From Nannochloris sp. 'desiccata' (lineage: Eukaryota > Chlorophyta > Trebouxiophyceae > Chlorellales > Chlorellaceae), in the NCBI GenBank assembly GCA_019044685.2, contig JAGTXX020000008.1, positions 248,001 through 312,000 on the forward strand: 64,000 nucleotides of DNA, written 5' to 3'. A program made the translations under genes and the position numbers. Under the pieces are notes generated by a model. It saw only the letters and a list, made by a program, of their open reading frames with translations. It searched no databases and had not been told where the DNA came from. Positions 11,025 to 22,069 of the stretch are shown piece by piece; position 1 is the first letter of the stretch, and each line of letters starts with the position of its first letter.

Positions 11025-11056
11025 CGTTAAAAGCATTAGATTTGACTGTGAGCTTG

Positions 11057-13516
11057 CTAACAAAACAAAGGAACAACAGGTTTCCGACCACCACCACCAC
11101 CTTCGTCACCAGTATCAGGTGATCCAGAGCCATCATCACTGCTATTTAAGGGCAATGCTGCCTTTAACAGCTCAGCATTCACATTAATAATAGCAGGCAT
11201 GTGGCTAAATGAAGTCCATGTATCGCTAGAAAATTTCATATCCAATTCATTATACGTTTTTCTGGGTGTGGTATTGACAGCAGTGGGGGTATTGGTGGTT
11301 CCACCGAAGCGACAGGAAATTGCACCGAGCAATTGACCAAACATTTGTTCAGCCATAGCAATGCTTGTTATACCAGATACACCACCACTACCACTACCGT
11401 GATAATCTTCAAATTTACGGTGTTGTCGTTGCATTAACTTAGTAGGTTCAGGCGGCACATAAGAACTTCTTCGTCCACCACCATCTCGTCCATTACTTTC
11501 CCCATAACGATGTTGCTGGTGTTGAGTCTGATGGTATTGATGTCGGTGCTGGGGTGGGTGTGAAGAGGGCAGCACAGAGGGACCAATATCTACTTCTTCT
11601 TCTTCATCATCATAATAAGTATCTTCCATTGGAGAAGGCATACTTGCTAATGCAGCAAGGGCCTGGTACTCCTCAGGGCCTACGTCCAATGGACTCACAT
11701 CTGTAGGTGCAGGGGAAGATACTAGAGGTTTTCTACGCTTCCGCTGCTGCTGTAGACGTGCTGTTTCTGCTGCTGCTTCAGCTGCCGCTGCAGCCGCCTC
11801 AGCTACAGTCAAACCACCACGACCACTAGCAACACCGTGAAAATGATCACTAGGATTTTCATCTTCACCTCCGATTTCTATATCTATATCGTCATGTAGA
11901 GCAAATTCATCGTCGTTGTAGATAGGTGCACGACGAGCAGAACGACGAGGACGTCGAGGGAGAGGCTGTTCTTCTTCATCTTCATCTTGTTGATCAGGAG
12001 ATGATGTGGTAGTATTCATTCCATAGCCAGATTTATTCTCTGCTAAAGAACGTGTATGAACACTTCCAGGAGGACGACCACGGCGACGACGACCGTCACT
12101 GCCACCAACAGTGGTGCCATTCCCTTCGCCAAGCTGCTTAACTACTGCTGCAGGTTTTCTTGGTAATTTCTTTGAGGCTACAACTAGAGCAAGAGCTTCA
12201 TCTTCATCGTCTTTCTGGTGAGATCTAGGTTGCTGCTGTTCATTGCCGTCATTGTCTAGATCAATGCCATGACGACCAGAATCAACTCTAGTATCAATAT
12301 CTGAACCACGATGCGATACCTTTCTAGGTTTCTTGTTCGCTGGTAACTTACTGGATTTGTCTCTAGAACCACCATAGTCACCAGCAGGCCGTTTCTCTCG
12401 CTGTTGTTGTTGGTGGTGTCTACTTCTGTCGGGTCGAGTAACAATCGGTTCATCTACTACAATGAACTCATCTTCAGGATCTTCTAATGGAGCAGCAGGA
12501 GGCTGTTGCTGTTGTTTTGATTCGTTTTTGGGGATATCCTTTGATGTCTTCTTTGTTTCAGCACGATGGGGTCTCTCCTCCTCTTCTTCTTCTTCTTCTG
12601 AACGTGCACCATTAAAAATACGATTATGAACTCCATTTTTAGGTTCCCATGCACCTTCGCCTAAATATCTCCAATCTTTGCCTTTATAAGAACCAAACCA
12701 GATACGATGAGAGTCTTTAGGGAGCCATACTGTTGGAAGAACAGCCTCAAAACCAGCGAATTCTGCAAAGACAAAAAAGGGGGAGAAATGCGGGGGAGAA
12801 AAAATTGCTTAATTAATCAATTTGGCAAGGGGAAGGGAAGTAACTTTAAACAATTTGTCAAAAGGCTTACCAATCAGTGCTTTTTCATCAGTCTCTTTCA
12901 TTAGTCTGGCTCGATACCAACGCTTGCCTTGACGCACCATGGGCAGCTTTGGAATTTTGGGTGGTTTAGCAGGCGGTTTTGTTTTTGAAGAGCCTGCTAC
13001 ACGCTGTTCCCCAGCCGTAGCAGCAGGCTCAGGTCGTCCTTTACGAGACCGGTGCTTATTGGGGCCTGGAATTGGGTTGGGTGCAGTGCTTTCCTCCACT
13101 GGTTGTTGTTTTCTATCCTTTTTCTTTGATTGAGCAGCGGCCCTGTCTTCGTCTTGAGGCAGTTTCCGTTTCTCAACAACAGCAGAGGCTGGTTTCTCAG
13201 TGCGTGTGCGAACTTCGCGCTTAAACTGTTCCACAGCTACATTAGCCTTCTCTTTCTTTGCAGGTGGCTGTTCAGCACTGGCCTTTTTAGGGCTCTCTGC
13301 CGCTGCCGTACTTGGCTGCGGCGTTGGGTCTTCACCGTCGGTCGTCTGCTCGTCTTTAGCGGTTTCAGCGTCGGAAGCTTTGGTTGAAGTTGCTGCTTTT
13401 CTAGCACGTGTCCGCAGCATGGGTGAGATGGCGTTGAGCTCCTGATGTAAACGCCAAGCGATTTCAGCATCTGTAGCAGTGCCTTCTGGGGAAGAGCGCG
13501 GTTTTGCGCCCTTCAT
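11057..13516 (-). CDS. AT-hook, Tudor-like chromatin-associated protein
   Basis: Exon 1 is 13516-12871 and exon 2 is 12762-11057 (GT-AG intron 12870-12763), giving 783 residues. The start is the ATG at 13516. Near residues 10-45 is a plant-like EIAWRLHQELN...RTRARK motif. Around residues 200-260 a compact region (KRWYRARLMKETDEKALIEFAGFE, then LPKDSHRIWFGSYKGKDWRYLG) looks like a Tudor/chromo-barrel type module, and the intron falls inside it. An AT-hook (RRRRGRPPGS) follows near residue 430. The rest is acidic, glutamine-rich and basic low-complexity sequence, with a conserved-looking C-terminal patch (AMAEQMFGQLLGAI). This suggests a DNA- or chromatin-binding nuclear protein; I know no characterised homologue. 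Confidence 0.75.
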
Positions 13517-14423
13517 GATTAATTTTACCACTTAAAAACCACGGTAGAATGTCGATTAATTGTTCGTTTGAAGCCCTGCATGAGAACCCTGCGAGTAATT
13601 AGATGCCTTCTACGCGACATGAGAAAGAAAAGGCAGGATCAGGAGCTAAAAATCGGCAGCAAATCGAGCAAAGAACCAACAAGTTGTAAATAATATTATC
13701 AATACAAACCTGTGATTTGTTAGTTATCAATTTCAACGCTGAACATAAATGTGGCTTAATTTTGCAGCACAGAAGACAATGCGTTATAAGACCTGCTCCA
13801 AAAGCCGCAATCTGCTGGTTAAGCAAGCTAACTGATTTATTGATGTAAAAAACTACAGAGCAAGCTCAGTTTCATCTCCTCTAAAACAAAACAAGGGTCC
13901 TTATTGGAGCTGGCGACGTTCTTTCCAACAAAAAGAGCTTGCCAAAAATTAAGCCCATATAAGACACGGACCCCCTGAAATACGTGACTTTGATACTATA
14001 CGTAACTCAAGGTGGTGCGTGGCTTTTATATTCTAGTTATGCGACAAGCAAGCATTTCGAAAGGAACCAAGAAACAAGCGGTCTGTATATGGCCCGCTTG
14101 ACGAGCCACCAATAACCTATTTTAACCTTTGATTTCAAATTGAACAGTAGAATTTTACGATAAATCGTGTGTTGGTCTTTACGATTTGGTTATAATCTGG
14201 CCGCTGAATCTTATTGAGCTGTGCTGGAACCACGACCCCTGTGTTAGCTAGCATCCTCTTATTAGAAAAGTCTTTTGCTGTGTTTTTAGAATGATACATC
14301 TCTCTTCTCTTTCCTTTGAATTATCCCATGGAGTGTTTACAAAACTGCTGCATCAAGTTGAAGAAACAAAAGGCCACAGATTGATAGCAGCCCACCTGTG
14401 TTTCAAGACTCTTGCAATACTCT
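13517..14423. other. Intergenic, no gene seen
   Basis: Upstream region of the AT-hook gene and 3' flank of eS12. Only a short minus-strand frame without family resemblance is present. Confidence 0.5.
14337..14341 (-). terminator. TGTAA poly(A) signal of the eS12 gene
   Basis: Minus-strand TGTAA lies about 83 nt beyond the eS12 stop codon. Confidence 0.5.
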
Positions 14424-14964
14424 TCAGCGGGACTTGAGGTATTCCTGTAACACGGCAAGGCCTTCAGTCTCCTCACCGTAGTCGGTAACCACGGCGCAAG
14501 AGCATCCAACAACCTTGCGGGCCTCACCCTCGGCATCGATCTTGCAAAGACCAGCCCACTGTCCCAGCTGCTTGGCCTCAGGAACAGCAATAAGGTTGAC
14601 ACCCTGCTCGGCGCATAAAGCCTCAATGAGCTTCTTGTAGTCAGGCTGGTTGCAGTCATCAGCGAGAATGCAAAGCTGGGCTTGTCCACGCTCAATAGAG
14701 CGGCATGCCTCGTGCAGACCACGAGAGAGGCCATCGTGAGCAAGTGCCTTCTTCATCACCACCTGGATGGCAGTGTTGACATCCATGGGCTCACCAGGGG
14801 CAGCCACAGCGACCTCCTCCTGTACAATTTCAATACTTTCCCCTCTGTAAATAAGATAAAAGGATTGAGCGAGTGAGAATATTTAAAGGAAAAGAAGATG
14901 TGGCACGAACAATCAACGGATGGTGCACATAGGAGCCAAAGGCAACCCCTTACCCGTCAGACAT
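14424..14964 (-). CDS. RPS12: 40S ribosomal protein eS12
   Basis: Exon 1 (14964-14954) has only 11 nt (MSDG start) and is joined by an intron (14953-14845) to exon 2 (14844-14424), for 143 residues. It belongs to the L7Ae/L30e/S12e fold family and is part of the small cytosolic ribosomal subunit beak. Diagnostic stretches are [35 protein letters not shown] and [12 protein letters not shown], then the [15 protein letters not shown] end. The tiny first exon is typical of ribosomal protein genes. Length matches the family. Confidence 0.95.
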
Positions 14965-16310
14965 GATGGTCCTTGACAGTAGTTCTGTCTCCCGTTGTCT
15001 TCTGTCTTCGAGGAAGCCTGCAATAGAGAAGAAAGTATGCATTAAAGTGAGCTGAGCAAATTCCTCTAATTTTCATAAGAGACAAAAACAGTCTTAAATA
15101 AGAGTGCACCAAGATATTCAATTCAATACTTTACCTCCTTGTGCTTCAAATAAAGTAGCTATTGATCTTGATTTGTTACACGTCTTTAATAGGGCGACGA
15201 TTGAGCCAGAGCCGCCTCCTGCCTTCGACCCTGTACCTCAACTTGAGGTACAATTTGGCAAATTGTGGCTCTGAGAGGGTCCTCGATTTTCCACACTTCA
15301 CAATTTTAGTGGTGATTTTTGTGTGGGGAACTTGCATTTGTTTTCCCTTGAGCTTTTTCTGGCGTAAGCTATCCATTCTTTTTCGAACATATCATTTGTA
15401 ACATATCAAAGGTTGATAAAAAGAAAGGATTAGAAAAACAGTGGATTTTTGACGTCTTTAACCTAACTTGTTTACTGAAAGGTTAAGGAACTAATCAAAC
15501 AGGTAAACATGACAATGTTTAGAACATGATAAACAGCTTATACAAAACGGCTATGTCTTTTTAGCGAGGTTAAAACCCAATAGTAGTGCACTTTAAGCAA
15601 AATAGCCGCCACCGCCACAGGGCCTGTCTCTGATGTGCTGGCTTCCCTGCGTCGATCCCCACAGATCCACTGAATCACTAAAGATTTCTTCTGTTATTAC
15701 GGCAGCTCCAGCTACGTTCTTGATGGGTTTTTCGCGTAAAGCATCGCCCTTGATATTCCTTGCCCGCAATGGCACTGCCTCGGCTATCCCAAGGGGGGCG
15801 GGAGGGCGAGTGATAAAAGGACGGTGCTTATGCCTTCGTTTGGAAGCCCCAATGGGCCATTTTAGCCTTGGATGAGCTCTTCGGCAAGCTTGAGCTGCAC
15901 GCTACGCCCCTGCCTGATTAGAATTAGGGTGGGAGAGTCAGCCCGGGCAGGAGGGCAGGAAGGCTGAAAAAGGCTTCTAAAGAAATGCCGTTCCTGTAGA
16001 AGCTAGGATACACCGTCCTCGGCTTCTTTCCAAATGCCCATAAGACAACTGCCTTATTAAGGGGATATAAGTAGCAGAAAATATCGTCCTGATCACTCAT
16101 CGATCTCGAACTCATTTGAATCAGCTTCGATAAAGCTCGCAAAAATATGTCTCTCCAACCAGATTTAGTACGCCTGATTTGCAGGAGAGGCTAGCAGGGG
16201 CTCAAAATTGGATTTATTCATTAGTTTGTCTCCCAAGCTCGTAAGAAGGAAATGTCAAAGGCAGAATATATTCTGGAACCCATCGCACCTTTTTTTATAA
16301 AAGAATAATC
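14965..16310. other. Intergenic region between eS12 and mtHsp70, with palindromes
   Basis: This is the divergent upstream region of the two genes. It contains clustered short palindromes (15206-15290, listed separately). A purine-rich stretch around 15590-15960 has no convincing coding signal. Confidence 0.4.
15206..15290. other. Cluster of nested inverted repeats, possible structured RNA
   Basis: A 19-nt palindrome at 15233-15251 (GTACCTCAACTTGAGGTAC) is directly followed by a hairpin at 15251-15265 (CAATTTGGCAAATTG). Both are enclosed by AGAGCC/GGCTCT complementary arms. The folding potential is clear; that it is an RNA gene is only a guess. Confidence 0.3.
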
Positions 16311-18622
16311 ATGTTGCGAAACGCAGGGCGGCATTTGTGCTCCCGTCTCCTGCGAACGCCTCAAGAATGGTCCACCAGGGTGAGTTGTTTTTCAATCACC
16401 CATTCTACAATCTTCTAATTTTGCACTTGCATTCCATTATTAAGAACAATGGCAATGATGATCTTCTTCATATATGCAGGCTATTGAAGGCGTGCACGAA
16501 GGGCTGCCAAGTCTACGCTTCTTCAGGTAAGGGGCCCAGATGACATGTGAAAATCTACTCTGGACAAGATTTGCTGTTTATTTGCTGTGCAAGGGGTTTC
16601 TCTGAACCTTTTGGCTTTGTATGTCTGCAGTGGAAGCACATCTAGGTTTGCCGCTGGCAACGAGGTGATTGGCATTGATTTGGGAACCACCAACTCGTGC
16701 GTGGCTGTGATGGAGGGCAAGGTGAGCAGCTTTTCTTTCTCCTGATCAGAATGTTGTTATTGCCTTGTATTTGTCTTGAAATCCATGATTATGAACCTTC
16801 TCATAAAATATGATTTATTCTGCAGACTGCCAAGGTAATTGAAAATGCTGAAGGCCAGCGCACCACTCCGTCCGTGGTGGCGTTTACCGACAAAGGCGAG
16901 CGACTTATTGGTCTGCCAGCGAAACGGCAGGCAGTGACCAACCCCACTAACACTGTCTATGCTACGAAGCGTTTGATCGGTAGAATGTACGATGATGCTG
17001 AAGTTCAGAAAGAGATTAAAATGGTGCCTTACAAGATCGTCCGTGCTGACAATGGAGATGCTTGGGTTGAGGCCGGTGCCCAACGCTACAGTCCTAGCCA
17101 AATGGGTGCATTTGTACTTATGAAGATGAAAGAGACTGCAGAGAGGTACTTAGGCCGCTCTGTGTCTCAAGCTGTGGTCACAGTCCCTGCTTATTTCAAC
17201 GACCACCAGCGTCAGGCAACGAAAGATGCTGGTCGTATTGCTGGATTGGAGGTGTTGCGTATCATTAACGAACCTACAGCAGCTGCATTGTGCTATGGTG
17301 CTGATAAGAAAGAAGGTATGGTCGCAGTGTACGATCTGGGTGGTGGTACCTTTGATATTTCCATTTTAGAAATTTCCGGAGGTGTGTTTGAGGTCAAAGC
17401 TACAAATGGAGATACATTCCTTGGTGGTGAAGACTTTGACAATGCTCTTTTGCAGTATTTTGTTGAAGAATTCAAGAAATCTGAAGGTATCGATCTCACC
17501 AAGGATAAATTGGCTGTCCAGCGTTTGCGTGAAGCTGCTGAAAAGGCCAAATGTGAACTCTCTTCTGCTACTCAGACTGATATCAATTTGCCTTTTATTA
17601 CTGCTGATGCATCTGGAGCTAAACATTTGCAAATGAACCTTACACGTGCAAAGCTTGAGTTCCTTGTCAAGCCTTTACTTGATCGTACTATGCAACCTTG
17701 TTTGAGCTGCATGAAGGATGCCGGAGTGCAGCCAGCTGACATTGCCGAGGTTTTGTTGGTTGGTGGTATGAGTCGCATGCCCAAGGTTCATGAAATTGTG
17801 CGTGATATCTTCAAGAAAGAGCCTAATCGTTCTATGAACCCTGATGAGGTTGTCGCTATGGGTGCTGCTATTCAAGGTGGTGTCTTGCGTGGTGATGTCA
17901 AGGATATTTTATTACTTGATGTGACTCCACTCAGTTTAGGTATTGAAACTTTGGGTGGAGTGATGACTAAGCTCATTCCTCGTAATACTACTATTCCCAC
18001 AAAGAAATCTCAAGTGTTCTCTACTGCTGCTGACAACCAGACTCAGGTTGGTATTAAGGTCTTCCAGGGTGAGCGTGAGATGGCTGGTGACAACAACATG
18101 TTGGGTCAATTTGATTTGATGGGTATCCCTCCTTCCCCTCGTGGTGTGCCTCAGATTGAAGTCACGTTTGATATCGATGCAAATGGTATTGTTCATGTCT
18201 TTGCCAAGGATAAAGCCACTGGTAAAGAACAGAGCATTACCATTCAATCATCTGGTGGACTGTCTGAACAGCAAATTCAATCAATGGTGAATGATGCTGA
18301 GAAATACTCTGCTGCTGATAAAGACCGTAAGGCTGCTATAGATGCACGTAATGAAGCTGATGCTTTGATCTACTCTACAGAGAAATCTGTCTCCGAGTAC
18401 AAGGATCGCTTACCTCAAAATGTTGTTGATGATATCAATAATGGAATTGCTGAGCTGCGTACTACCATGGAGGGTGAAAGTGCTGAGGATATCAAGGCAA
18501 AACTTACTGCATTGCAGCAAGCAGCGATGAAAATTGGTGAGCACCTTGCTGGTAAGACTGAAGGTGGCAGTGAAGGTAGTGGTAACGAGAATGTTGAAGA
18601 TGCTGAAGTGAAAGACAAGTAG
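16311..18622 (+). CDS. HSP70: Mitochondrial heat-shock protein 70 (DnaK type)
   Basis: Four exons: 16311-16379, 16480-16526, 16631-16721 and 16826-18622, giving 667 residues. It is the ATP-driven chaperone that pulls precursors into the matrix and folds them. The N-terminus ([15 protein letters not shown]) is a basic, Arg-rich mitochondrial presequence. The ATPase domain starts [19 protein letters not shown], with [14 protein letters not shown] and [12 protein letters not shown] further on. The substrate-binding domain begins at [14 protein letters not shown]. The signature [11 protein letters not shown] and the DnaK-like end place it with mitochondrial rather than cytosolic Hsp70. Exons 2 and 3 are very short (47 and 91 nt); the last exon holds 90 % of the protein. 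Confidence 0.95.
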
Positions 18623-18685
18623 ATGGTGTTTCATTTGAACGGTTCTTTTCCGTTCTAAAAATAGAAAAGAATTCTCAATACGTGC

Positions 18686-18690
18686 TGTAA
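18686..18690 (+). terminator. TGTAA poly(A) signal of mtHsp70
   Basis: TGTAA lies 64 nt after the stop codon. Confidence 0.6.
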
Positions 18691-18952
18691 ATATATAAAC
18701 ATCAATACCAAGCGGTCAGTGTACTACTAGAGAGTGCATTAGCTCGCCGTTCTCCCTTCTAGCTTGTCTGGAGGCCATAAATAAGGGAAAAAGATTGCTG
18801 CATGCTCGTTTATAAGATGAATTGTTTTCATTTCTAACAAATTAAAAGCTTTCAAGAATTATTTATAATATAGATCAGACTTTGGAGGAAGAACAGTGAA
18901 TGCAATTTCTTCTCTCAAGTTTACTTGCACTTGTGTATTTTCCCCTCTACTC

Positions 18953-20445
18953 TCAAGGCAGCGGTTCTTGCACATTTCCTAGTCTATTCAAGTGCAAATA
19001 CGCATCTGTTCCGTACCCTTCCATGGAAATAATAGCTAGATCACCTCCAAAATATCTCGCATACAATCTAGAAATAGGTAGACCATACCCATACCCTGCC
19101 AGCACTGATGGACCATCTGCTGCCCCTTCAGTATCGTTATTGTCCATATCATCTAAAGGAGATTTTGCTGTAGTATACAAATACGTCCATATTTTAGGGA
19201 GACCAGATCGGGGAATACCACCTCCTTCATCACTAACTTTAATTGTGATATCTTCTTCACCTTCAGCTACTACGAGACGTATTGGAGGAGGCTCATCATC
19301 TTCATCTTCGTATCGATCGTAGACAGCTCGAAGAGAATTTTTTACTAATTCAAACACCATGTGATGTAAATGGGAAGGAACGTACGGGAACGTAAAGGTA
19401 GGATCTCCATAAATCATGACTTCTGGTGCACCACCTTTTTCTCTCATACAAATTACTCTAGCATCTTCAATTGCATCACGGCAGACGTGGCCGGGGGAAC
19501 ATTTTGTGTCAATTAAACCAATGTGATTCTCTTTTTGAGGCTCTTTTAAGGCAATGTGCTGACCAATAAGCATACGAATACCAATGCGAGATAAGTAGAA
19601 ACCGTCGAGAAATTGATGGATGTCAGGAAGGTCGTTGAGACCGATGCTGCTGGCTAGTTCTCGCTTCAATTCTGCAAAAGAACAGGAGGAAAGAGGGGGA
19701 GAGGGAAAGATAAGAAACGAATATTAGAGATGTATAAATTAGTATACAGAAAATAATATAAAAAGCATAGAACTGTGTAAGACGAGTAATACAGAGAAGA
19801 AAACAACAATCGGACCTGCAACGCCCATGGCCATGACGGGCACCACATTTCTATGCCTAGTATAAATGTGTTTGAGTAATCCTGTGAACTGCTGTTCATC
19901 TGATACATCCCTAATCTTAGTAAAACTGCGTAGTTCTTTGAAAGATTCAACATACCAGTCCCGAACTTTAAGGACGTGTGGTTTACCCGACAAGCCGTAG
20001 GGTAAATTTTCTAATTCAGCCACACGATGTGCCAGTCTTACTGGGAGCTCATTTTGTAGAAACTGAGCTGAAAGGATCAACTGTCGCTCTATAGGCTTTG
20101 AGCCAAAATCTAGCCTGCAACAGCGTTGGAAAATATAAAAAATATGAGAAAAACGATGGCACAAGGGTTTGAGAACCTGAGCAGTTTAACAGAGTCGCAT
20201 CTTTTTGAACAAAGATTGTAAGACTGGATGGTATGTCCAGCTATGTGAGGATTTGATACTACTCACATGTATTTTAAGCTGACGCCAGTTTGCTTTTTCA
20301 AGGCATTTGCAAAAATATCGTCGACAACCTCTTTCGGATAATGATCGCCGAGCCTGACGCCAGCCTGTTTGGCAACAGAAGCATTTCTCAAGGCAGAATT
20401 GAATATCCTACTGGCTGTCGACATCGCTGGGAGGGGCGAGGTCAT
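18953..20445 (-). CDS. PDK: Mitochondrial protein kinase, pyruvate dehydrogenase kinase (PDK/BCKDK) family
   Basis: Three exons, 20445-20267, 20114-19816 and 19671-18953, encode 398 residues. This family phosphorylates E1-alpha of the pyruvate or branched-chain 2-oxoacid dehydrogenase complex in the matrix. The first 60 residues include LKYMLDFGSKP. The histidine-kinase-like ATP-binding fold is present: N-box HHMVFELVKNSLRAV, G1 box SDEGGGIPRS, G2 box GYGYGLPISRLYARYFGGDL. The C-terminus ends in TDAYLHLNRLG, typical of PDK. Gene order is convergent with mtHsp70. PDK is preferred over BCKDK because of the C-terminal motif. A second in-frame ATG lies at 20424. Confidence 0.92.
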
Positions 20446-22069
20446 AGGCCAATGCTTTACTTTAAAATTAATCTCGGGGCAAATACCTCAGAACAAACAA
20501 CAGTGAATAGAATGCTTCGTAGTTAATTCAGGATTGTTTAAGCTTTTATTTAAATGTAGCCTGTACTTTCATTGAAAGTCTTTCAAGCTCATAAAACTCT
20601 CAACTCTCTTTCACCGGGGCACGGGCCTATTTTTTTTTTTTCGAAATCCAGGATAATCCAAGTTTAGGGCGCCTCATCCGGAGAGGGCCAGCTCCGGTAT
20701 AATAGGAGGTTGCGCCGAAGCGCAATCTACGGGGTAGAGGGGCATAAGTGTACATTCGGAGGTGGGAGGGGAGAGCAAACAATTCGGGCCTGATCTTGGG
20801 ATTGCAAGATCGGGTGATCTTATCATTTTTCAAGGTAAATGCTTTCCTAAAGCACTGCCTGCTATCTAAACAACTTAAAAACTGTAATTAACGTTCTGAT
20901 CTGAAGAAACAAAATAAAAGTTGAAAAAGAAAGTAGCTCCTCGCCGCCACCCCCAACCAGACCTGTAGCTGCCACCTCGCTTTCTTTCACCACTCTACTC
21001 TTGCAATGGCAGGCTTCTTCGTCTTTATTTGCCCCTTTTTAATGGCTTTCCACACTTGCTGCAATTCTTGGGCTTCCCAGGAGCCTTTTCCACCACCCAC
21101 CTCCTCCTACCGGTGGTTGCTGCTGATGCTGCATGCTTTGCTGCTCAGGGGGAAAGCTACCGTGTGCCAAAATAAAGATTTTTTGATTCAACGTGTTTAA
21201 CAGAATTTAGGCTGCAGAATACACTGCTGCATGGGGAGTGTCGCTTCTCCTTCAAGGTTGGAAGCTGAGGCAGTATCGGCTGACAATGGTGCAGGATACT
21301 GCTTGCCTTGCAGAAACTAGTATATAGAGACAACGTAGTTAGTATAAGTATGCCTTTCTTACATAATGGAGATTTCAGTAGTACGTGAAGAAAAATTAGG
21401 GCTGATTGCGGTGGATTTTCTAGACCTGCTGCTCTATTAATACGCTTGGCGGTGGCTGGCTGGCTGGCGGCAGAGAAAAAAGCCTGTCTCATTAAAACTG
21501 GGTTATAAAGCCAGTGTAGCTACGTATTAGACGCGCGGCTCGTTGCGTGGGATTCTCTAACAGCAGATGAAAGAGTGGTGCTGATTGCCGGAGGTTTCTA
21601 CATCAGCTGTTGCTATTACCCAGCTTGCAGCCACTGGAGGGCGGCGGCAATGGCGGCGAGAAACAGGCTGATTTTCTGAATGCAGGACCGACTAGCCAAG
21701 AGGATGACAAGCGCAGCTGAAGATCCAAAGATCTGATTTTGATAATTTCATACGATCGGAGCTGCCGATTAGGGGTGCAGACGCAGCAGATGATCAAGAT
21801 TCGCCTGAGCGATAATCTGCATTGTGATCATACCGCACTGGTGGCGAGCAGGCAGCTGCAGCACCTCGCAGCCATTTGTTCTACATCTCCATTTCGCAGG
21901 AATTGCTCAAAATGACGTTTAAATGCCATTTCTCTGGCAGCAGCCTCGCAGACTTTGTAAATTCTGCCCAGCGGCAACTTTGTCTGCGCGTTTAAAATCT
22001 CTTAGGAACCCTTACAGGAGGCATTGTTTAAAATAAAAAGCTACATTTAACCCATCAAAGTGCTGCTCC
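20446..22069. other. 1.6-kb intergenic region, no gene recognised
   Basis: Only short open frames without family resemblance occur (for example 21157-21492 minus). It contains a run of 12 T at 20630-20641 bordering a GC-richer patch, described in the findings. Confidence 0.4.

Noticed and set aside
20627..20833. Minus-strand 68-codon frame as a small protein gene
   Set aside because: It ends in the homopolymer run and has no family resemblance; treated as a possible retroposed segment instead.
21157..21492. 111-codon minus-strand frame
   Set aside because: Low-complexity translation and no homology to a known family; likely chance.
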